10,469 nt of DNA from Clostridia bacterium (GTDB lineage Bacteria; Bacillota; Clostridia; Oscillospirales; CAG-272), in assembly GCA_017451975.1 (NCBI GenBank), contig JAFTNI010000110.1:1-10469 (forward strand). Reading direction: 5' to 3'. Within the stretch, counting starts at the first letter, position 1. Each line of letters opens with the position of its first letter. The notes beneath the pieces were generated by a model. The model saw only the letters and a program-made list of their open reading frames with translations. It was not told the origin of the DNA and did no database searches. Below are positions 7,245-10,469 of the stretch, piece after piece. The position numbers and the translations under genes were made by a program.

Positions 7245-7504
7245 AAATACCTCCAAAAAATAAAAAGTGCGCCAACCAAAGCAGGCGCACTAAAAACGCA
7301 AACTCCGGTTGTCGCCAAACAAACTTACACGGAAACAGGGATAAAATACCACCATCATTACGCATATTGGAATTTGCATTTTTATCAAAATTCATTATGC
7401 GCAATGATCCTTTTTATATTCAAAAATGGTATAGCAAACAAAGAGTATTCAAAAAAAGCAGAATACCCCCCAAAAAAAATTCCGTTTTATTAAGTTCGTT
7501 TGGC
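7245..7504 (-). promoter_or_regulatory. Structured 5' leader of the membrane protein gene, candidate attenuator
   Basis: From the promoter at 7511-7539, transcription would run about 260 nt before the start codon. The leader holds an imperfect long hairpin (arms 7354-7366 and 7396-7408, 13 pairs with one G.U on the minus RNA) and a terminator-like hairpin (7266-7273 with 7284-7291, AGTGCGCC/GGCGCACT). That hairpin is followed by TTTTATTTTTT and then directly by GGAGGT. I did not identify a known riboswitch class and saw no convincing antiterminator pairing. No credible gene lies in this stretch. Confidence 0.5.
7262..7291 (-). terminator. Terminator-like hairpin just upstream of the membrane protein gene
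   Basis: An 8-bp GC-rich stem with a 10-nt loop is followed on the minus strand by a T-rich run (TTTTATTTTTT), then the ribosome site GGAGGT. fucI already has its own terminator upstream, at 7541-7570, and a promoter lies between them. This hairpin therefore probably acts conditionally on the membrane protein transcript. Confidence 0.6.
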
Positions 7505-7510
7505 AAATAT

Positions 7511-7539
7511 ATTTTATCATAATTTGCCACGTTTGTCAA
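7511..7539 (-). promoter_or_regulatory. Promoter of the membrane protein gene with palindromic operator
   Basis: On the minus strand, TTGACA (7534-7539), a 17-bp spacer and TAAAAT (7511-7516) with TG in the extended -10 position. An inverted repeat TGGCAAAT/ATTTGCCA (7501-7508 and 7522-7529) is centred on the -10 box with arms 21 bp apart, two helical turns. That is the arrangement expected of a repressor operator; no cognate regulator is in the window. Confidence 0.65.
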
Positions 7540-7540
7540 C

Positions 7541-7572
7541 AAAAAATGCAACTCTTGCGAGTTGCATTTTTT
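7541..7572. terminator. Bidirectional Rho-independent terminator after fucI
   Basis: The stem GCAACTC/GAGTTGC with a TTGC loop is extended by A/T pairs and flanked by A-runs and T-runs on both sides. It lies about 20 bases after the fucI stop codon on the minus strand. Confidence 0.85.
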
Positions 7573-7590
7573 CATATTTAACGTATACAA

Positions 7591-8490
7591 TTATTTGTAC
7601 ATAGGACCGTAAGCTGCGCAAGCTCTGTAGTCCTGACCTTCTTTGTCCATACCGAATGCATTCCAAGCAGCAGGACGGTAGATATCGTCCGCGGGAACGT
7701 TGTGCATGCAAACGGGGATACGGAGCATAGAGCACATTGTGATAAGGTCTGCGCCAATGTGACCGTAGGAGATAGCGCCGTGGTTAGCACCCCAGTTCAT
7801 CATAACTTCATATGCTGTCTTGAAAGGAGAGCCATCCTTGCCATCGCAACGGGGAGCAAACCATGTGCAAGGCCATGTGGGGTTCGTGCGTTCCATAAGT
7901 GTATCGGAAACTTCGTCGGGAAGGTTTACAGTCCAACCTTCAGCGATCTGAAGAACGGGGCCGAGGCCTTTAACGAGGTTCATACGAATCATTGTGCAGG
8001 GCATTTCTGCCTTTGTTGTATAGTGGCTGGAGAAGCCGCCGCCGCGGAAGTTATCCTGGCCAGCTTCGCACCAAACAGTTGCTTCTGTCATCTTCTTGAT
8101 ATCTTCTTCTGTAACTTCCCACCACTTCTTCATTGTAGCGTTGCCGTTTTCGTCTGTGCAAACGCCGGAAGCATCGAGGCAAGCTGCGCCGGAGTTAAGA
8201 AGGTGAATGATACCGTTGGATTCAGCAGCTTTTCCTTCGAGCTTGTAGCCTGTTACACGCTCTGTAGCTTCGCCGGACCAATATGTACGAACGTCTGCAA
8301 AGATCTGTGCGCGGTGTGTGAGCAAGCGCATCATAAGCATACACATACCGTTGAGAACGTCGTTTTCTGTTGCGAGCGTATAGGGTTCGCGCGCGCCTTC
8401 ATAGTCGAAGGAGGAAGAAAGGAGAGCTTCGGGGTAGTCGCAGTTGGGCCAATGGTCTGTCCACTGTCTCTGGCCCTGGAAGCCGCCCAC
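7591..8490 (-). CDS. fucI: L-fucose isomerase, C-terminal part (after frameshift)
   Basis: C-terminal half of L-fucose isomerase, which interconverts L-fucose and L-fuculose using Mn2+ in the cytoplasm. The 299-residue open frame opens at a GTG (8488-8490), but homology runs unbroken upstream to about 8532 (DAFEEEKVGHNAIVGGF), where it meets the N-terminal part in another frame. So this GTG is probably not a real start. Family signatures: GFQGQRQWTDHWPN, ATENDVLNG, FADVRTYW, GLGPVLQIAEGW, WFAPR, NWGANHG, GADLITMCSMLRIPVCMHNV and the C-terminal YRACAAYGPMYK. Counting the GTG as residue 1, Glu42, Asp66 and His237 align with the metal ligands recalled for E. coli FucI (Glu337, Asp361, His528). 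All metal ligands are thus in this part. No ribosome site suits independent translation. Confidence 0.9.
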   Translation of the reverse strand: MGGFQGQRQWTDHWPNCDYPEALLSSSFDYEGAREPYTLATENDVLNGMCMLMMRLLTHRAQIFADVRTYWSGEATERVTGYKLEGKAAESNGIIHLLNSGAACLDASGVCTDENGNATMKKWWEVTEEDIKKMTEATVWCEAGQDNFRGGGFSSHYTTKAEMPCTMIRMNLVKGLGPVLQIAEGWTVNLPDEVSDTLMERTNPTWPCTWFAPRCDGKDGSPFKTAYEVMMNWGANHGAISYGHIGADLITMCSMLRIPVCMHNVPADDIYRPAAWNAFGMDKEGQDYRACAAYGPMYK

Positions 8491-9419
8491 GATAGCGTTG
8501 TGGCCAACCTTTTCTTCTTCAAATGCATCGGAAAGGTTTTGTTGCCTGCCATAAGGTCTTTTATGATGCAGTACATCTTAACAGTGAATTCCCACTGTTT
8601 TTCTTTTTCTTCGGGTGTAAATTTAATGCGGCGTTCTTCGCCGAGGAACATAACAGATTCGGGGTTATCGTCTCTGCCCTCTTTGCAGTGTTCCTTTGTC
8701 CAAGCGAGAGCCTTCTGGTATTCTTCTTCGTTGTAGATGCCTTCTTCCATACGGCGGAGGATTTCAACCTCGTCTACAGATTCAACACGCATACCGAAGT
8801 AGCTTTCCATCATATCCTGGTCGATGATAGAGCCTGCGATACCCATGCACTGGGAACCGATCTGAAGGTAAGATTTACCCTTCATTGTAGCAACTGCAAC
8901 TGCAGCGCGGCCGAAGCGAAGGAGCTTTTCCTTAACGTCTTCGGGAATTTCGCTAACCTGGTCGCGGTCCTGAACCTCGTGACCGTAGATGCCGAATGCG
9001 GGAAGGCCCTTCTGTGCGTGGCCTGCAAGAACTGCTGCAAGGTAAACCGCGCCGGGGCGTTCTGTGCCGTTAAAGCCCCAAACAGCTTTGATAGTTGTGG
9101 GGTCCATATCCATTGTTTCAGAGCCGTAGCACCAGCAAGGAGTTACGGAAAGTGTGATAGAAACGCCTTCTTTTTTGAATTTGTCTGCGCAAGCAGCCGT
9201 TTCGGGAACACGGCCGATGCAAGTATCAGCCATAACTACCTTTACAGGTTCACCGTTGGAATAGAAAAGGTTTTCTTCAAAAAGTTTTTTAGCGGCATTT
9301 GCCATTGCCCAAACCTGGGGTTCCAGAGATTCACGCATCATCTGGGGGCCGCGGCGGCCGTCAACAATAGGGCGAATACCGATTACGGGGTAATCGCCGA
9401 TGTATCTGTTCTGTGCCAT
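8331..9419 (-). CDS. fucI: L-fucose isomerase, N-terminal part (frameshifted)
   Basis: N-terminal part of the same isomerase. Typical segments: IGIRPIVDGRRGP, ADTCIGRVPETAACADKF, SVTPCWCYGSETMDM, IKAVWGFNGTERPGAVYLAA, GIYGHEVQD and SYLQIGSQCMGIAGSIID. About 296 residues are native. After Phe296 (codon at 8532-8534) the frame is lost, and 66 unrelated residues, Lys/Arg-rich then Ser/Thr-rich, run to a stop at 8331-8333. Stepping back one base at TTT (re-reading as TTT TCC GAT) restores the family sequence, so one T is missing relative to an intact gene. An intact product would be about 609 residues, close to the usual 590-600. ATG start with GGAGG eight bases upstream and a strong promoter, so expression signals are undamaged. 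The sequence is otherwise well conserved, pointing to a very recent mutation or a sequencing/assembly error. Confidence 0.9.
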   Translation of the reverse strand: MAQNRYIGDYPVIGIRPIVDGRRGPQMMRESLEPQVWAMANAAKKLFEENLFYSNGEPVKVVMADTCIGRVPETAACADKFKKEGVSITLSVTPCWCYGSETMDMDPTTIKAVWGFNGTERPGAVYLAAVLAGHAQKGLPAFGIYGHEVQDRDQVSEIPEDVKEKLLRFGRAAVAVATMKGKSYLQIGSQCMGIAGSIIDQDMMESYFGMRVESVDEVEILRRMEEGIYNEEEYQKALAWTKEHCKEGRDDNPESVMFLGEERRIKFTPEEKEKQWEFTVKMYCIIKDLMAGNKTFPMHLKKKRLATTLSWAASRARDSGQTIGPTATTPKLSFLPPSTMKARANPIRSQQKTTFSTVCVCL

Positions 9420-9458
9420 AATTGTAATTCCTCCAAAAATTTTGTTTTTCTTCGTTTT

Positions 9459-9478
9459 GCGATATTGGATATTATCGC
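9459..9478. promoter_or_regulatory. Palindrome in the fucI leader, candidate operator
   Basis: The inverted repeat GCGATA/TATCGC, eight bases apart, lies about 6-25 bases after the predicted fucI transcription start. A dyad just downstream of a sugar-gene promoter is a common repressor site. The regulator is unknown, and a short RNA hairpin is an alternative reading. Confidence 0.4.
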
Positions 9479-9490
9479 TATTTTAGTTTT

Positions 9491-9519
9491 ATTATATCAC
9501 GCACTTTCAAATAAATCAA
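9491..9519 (-). promoter_or_regulatory. fucI promoter
   Basis: On the minus strand, TTGATT (9514-9519), a 17-bp spacer and perfect TATAAT (9491-9496) with TG in the extended -10 position. Start near 9484 gives a leader of about 65 nt ending in the TTTGGAGG ribosome site. Confidence 0.72.
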
Positions 9520-9619
9520 TGAATTAGTTATGAATATTTCAAAAAAATTCTTGGAATTTTTCAAAAAATCCGCCCTTTTTCGCCTTGGAAAATTTTTTCA
9601 AAAAAAATTCAAAAAAGTA

Positions 9620-9648
9620 TTGACAAAAGAATTTTAATGTGATATACT
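9620..9648 (+). promoter_or_regulatory. tRNA-Leu promoter with A-tract upstream region
   Basis: Consensus TTGACA (9620-9625), 17 bp, TATACT (9643-9648) with TG in the extended -10 position. Upstream, 9540-9618 is packed with A- and T-tracts, the composition of UP elements or bent DNA at stable-RNA promoters. Transcription would start near 9655, leaving a 25-nt leader for RNase P to remove. Confidence 0.75.
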
Positions 9649-9679
9649 CATATGCGTCGCGAAGGAAGCGGCACGATAT

Positions 9680-9763
9680 GCGAGAGTGGCGGAACTGGCA
9701 GACGCGCACGTTTGAGGGGCGTGTGGATTCACCGTACGGGTTCAAGTCCCGTTTCTCGCACCA
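9680..9763 (+). tRNA. tRNA-Leu (anticodon GAG)
   Basis: An 84-nt class II tRNA. Acceptor stem GCGAGAG pairs with TTCTCGC, discriminator A, and the 3' CCA is encoded. The anticodon arm CACGT/GCGTG closes the loop TTGAGGG, with anticodon GAG at 9714-9716 reading CUU/CUC leucine codons. A variable region of about a dozen bases (9724-9735) follows. The T arm is ACGGG-TTCAAGT-CCCGT (9736-9752). A strong promoter precedes it and a terminator follows. It is a single tRNA, not part of a cluster within this window. Confidence 0.96.
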
Positions 9764-9764
9764 T

Positions 9765-9803
9765 AAAGGCATTAGTGTATTGAGGCTAATGCCTTTATTT
9801 TTG
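9765..9803 (+). terminator. tRNA-Leu terminator
   Basis: A perfect 11-bp stem AAAGGCATTAG/CTAATGCCTTT (9765-9775 with 9786-9796) is followed by ATTTTTG. It begins two bases after the tRNA CCA end. The 3' arm (CTAATGCC) is copied in the second repeat unit without its 5' partner. Confidence 0.82.
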
Positions 9804-9865
9804 TTTATATGCCTTTATGCTAGTGAAACGGGACGGAATTTGTGCGCAGCCCAAATTCCCCGGGG

Positions 9866-9891
9866 CTAAAAAAGCCCGTTCAGGGCTTTTT
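9866..9891. terminator. Bidirectional terminator-like hairpin in repeat unit 1
   Basis: AAAAAAGCCC and GGGCTTTTT enclose a GTTCA loop, giving a stem with an A-run before and a T-run after. It could stop transcripts from either side and may back up the tRNA terminator. Confidence 0.6.
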
Positions 9892-10018
9892 CTTAACGCC
9901 CCTACATTTCTCGCACAGAAGGCGCCCGTCTATTGAGGCTAATGCCTTTATTTTGTTTATATGCCTTATGGTCGAGAATCGGGACGGAATTTGTGCGTAG
10001 CCCAAATTCCCCAGGGCT

Positions 10019-10044
10019 AAAAAAGCCCGTCCAGGGCTTTTTCT
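10019..10044. terminator. Bidirectional terminator-like hairpin in repeat unit 2
   Basis: The same AAAAAAGCCC/GGGCTTTTT hairpin recurs with loop GTCCA. The loop differs by one base from unit 1 while the stem is unchanged. Confidence 0.6.
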
Positions 10045-10172
10045 TAACGCCCCTACATTTCTCGCACCGCTTTCTACAGAGTTTTTCATAAAGCGATGAG
10101 CGCATATGGGGGTTGCCCTTCCCGCGTATACATACGGCGTTTACCTCGATTTCACAGAGCTTATCCCCGAAT

Positions 10173-10208
10173 AAAAAATAGAGAGGATTTTGTATCCTCT
10201 CTATTTTT
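10173..10208. terminator. Terminator of the glutamate synthase-type gene (bidirectional)
   Basis: An 11-bp stem ATAGAGAGGAT/ATCCTCTCTAT (10178-10188 with 10194-10204) is flanked by A- and T-runs on both sides. It lies eight bases after the stop codon of the minus-strand gene. Confidence 0.85.
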
Positions 10209-10211
10209 CAT

Positions 10212-10469
10212 TCATTTACTTCTTATATACTCGTCAATAGCCGCTGCTGCGTTTTTGCCCGCACCCATAGCAAGTATAACCGTTGCCGCGCCCGTAACGG
10301 CATCGCCGCCCGCGTAAACGCCGCCTTTGCTGGTCTTGCCAACATCGTCTGCAACAATACAGCCGCGTTTATTTACGTCAAGCCCCGCCGTGGTATTCTT
10401 TATAAGCGGGTTGGGCGATGTACCGAGCGCCATTATAACGCTATCTACCTCAAGCATGAACTCGGAGCC
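10212..10469 (-). CDS. gltA: NADPH-dependent glutamate synthase, homotetrameric type, C-terminal end (partial)
   Basis: Only the last 85 codons are present; the gene continues past the right edge. The segment reads GSEFMLEVDSVIMALGTSPNP, then KGGVYAGGDAVTGAATVI and LAMGAGKNAAAAIDEYI. This is the FAD-binding C-terminus of the GltD/GltA flavoprotein disulfide-reductase-like family; the Asp in GGDAV normally contacts the FAD ribityl chain. In Clostridia this type of about 460 residues is annotated as a homotetrameric NADPH glutamate synthase. It is often paired with a ferredoxin-NADP reductase alpha-type subunit, and some members are NfnB/NfnL, the large subunit of the electron-bifurcating transhydrogenase. 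The visible part cannot separate the two. It ends at a TGA with a terminator right behind, so it is last in its transcript. Confidence 0.85.
   Translation of the reverse strand, partial: GSEFMLEVDSVIMALGTSPNPLIKNTTAGLDVNKRGCIVADDVGKTSKGGVYAGGDAVTGAATVILAMGAGKNAAAAIDEYIRSK

Larger units (their letters stand above)
9778..10067. repeat. Tandem direct repeat (2 units, about 153-bp period) after tRNA-Leu
   Basis: Two closely similar units, 9778-9916 and 9931-10067, begin with TATTGAGGCTAATGCC and end with TTTCTCGCAC. Each contains a GGAATTTG/CAAATTCC hairpin (9835-9842 with 9852-9859 in unit 1) and an AAAGCCC/GGGCTTT hairpin flanked by A- and T-runs (9871-9877 with 9883-9889). Small differences separate the units, and a 14-bp spacer lies between them. 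TTTCTCGCAC, the end of each unit, also forms the 3' end of the tRNA (9752-9761). Short open frames here mirror the repeats on the minus strand and look non-coding. From the tRNA to 10211 no gene is seen; 10068-10172 shows only a CGCTTT/AAAGCG inverted repeat. Confidence 0.85.

Noticed and set aside
7210..7404. 64-codon minus-strand open frame in the leader, possible leader peptide
   Set aside because: It starts at TTG inside the hairpin with poor ribosome-site spacing, runs through the terminator hairpin and overlaps the membrane protein gene out of frame.
9497..9513. Possible catabolite-repression (cre) site TGAAAGTGCGTGA in the fucI promoter spacer
   Set aside because: Key central C and right-arm bases of the cre consensus do not match.
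7702..9527. Two long plus-strand open frames opposite fucI
   Set aside because: Cys/Phe/His-rich antisense shadows. The minus strand carries clear fucose isomerase sequence, and no ribosome sites support the plus frames.
9880..10105. Minus-strand open frames with repeated EKCRGVKKKP-type peptide after the tRNA
   Set aside because: The peptide repeat only reflects the tandem DNA repeat; the frames cross terminator hairpins and lack ribosome sites.

Overview
The window reads as chromosome of a moderate-GC, Gram-positive, anaerobic gut-type Clostridia (perhaps Oscillospirales or a relative). The clues are extended -10 sigma-A promoters, strong GGAGG-type ribosome sites, UUG starts, IMP dehydrogenase and a homotetrameric-type glutamate synthase subunit close to their Firmicutes forms, L-fucose isomerase (host-glycan sugar use), and a TIR protein of Firmicutes type. 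This is inference from composition and protein style; no database search was possible.

Layout, left to right. (1) The 5' end of typA/bipA runs off the left edge on the minus strand, with its own promoter. (2) A 1231-codon minus-strand gene, with its own promoter and terminator, encodes zinc ribbon, TPR-like helices, TIR domain, charged single helix, one transmembrane segment, Ser/Thr/Asn-rich stalk and two duplicated beta-helix modules. It sits alone between housekeeping genes. (3) guaB (IMP dehydrogenase), minus, intact, with promoter and terminator. (4) A divergent small plus-strand ORF (71 aa) followed by a run of hairpins ending in a bidirectional terminator. (5) A minus-strand gene for an unknown six-helix membrane protein, preceded by a 260-nt leader with a long hairpin and a terminator-like hairpin directly in front of its ribosome site. 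(6) L-fucose isomerase, minus, broken by a one-base frameshift. (7) tRNA-Leu(GAG) on the plus strand, followed by about 300 bp of tandemly repeated hairpin-rich DNA that carries copies of the tRNA 3' end. (8) The C-terminal end of an NADPH-dependent glutamate synthase small-subunit-type protein, running off the right edge.

Nearly every gene has its own promoter and terminator, so no multi-gene operon is evident. The genes look independent: translation (typA, tRNA-Leu), purine synthesis (guaB), nitrogen/redox (gltA-type), sugar use (fucI). The most unusual items are the TIR-transmembrane-beta-helix protein, the candidate attenuated leader of the membrane protein gene, the tRNA-end repeats and the fucI frameshift.
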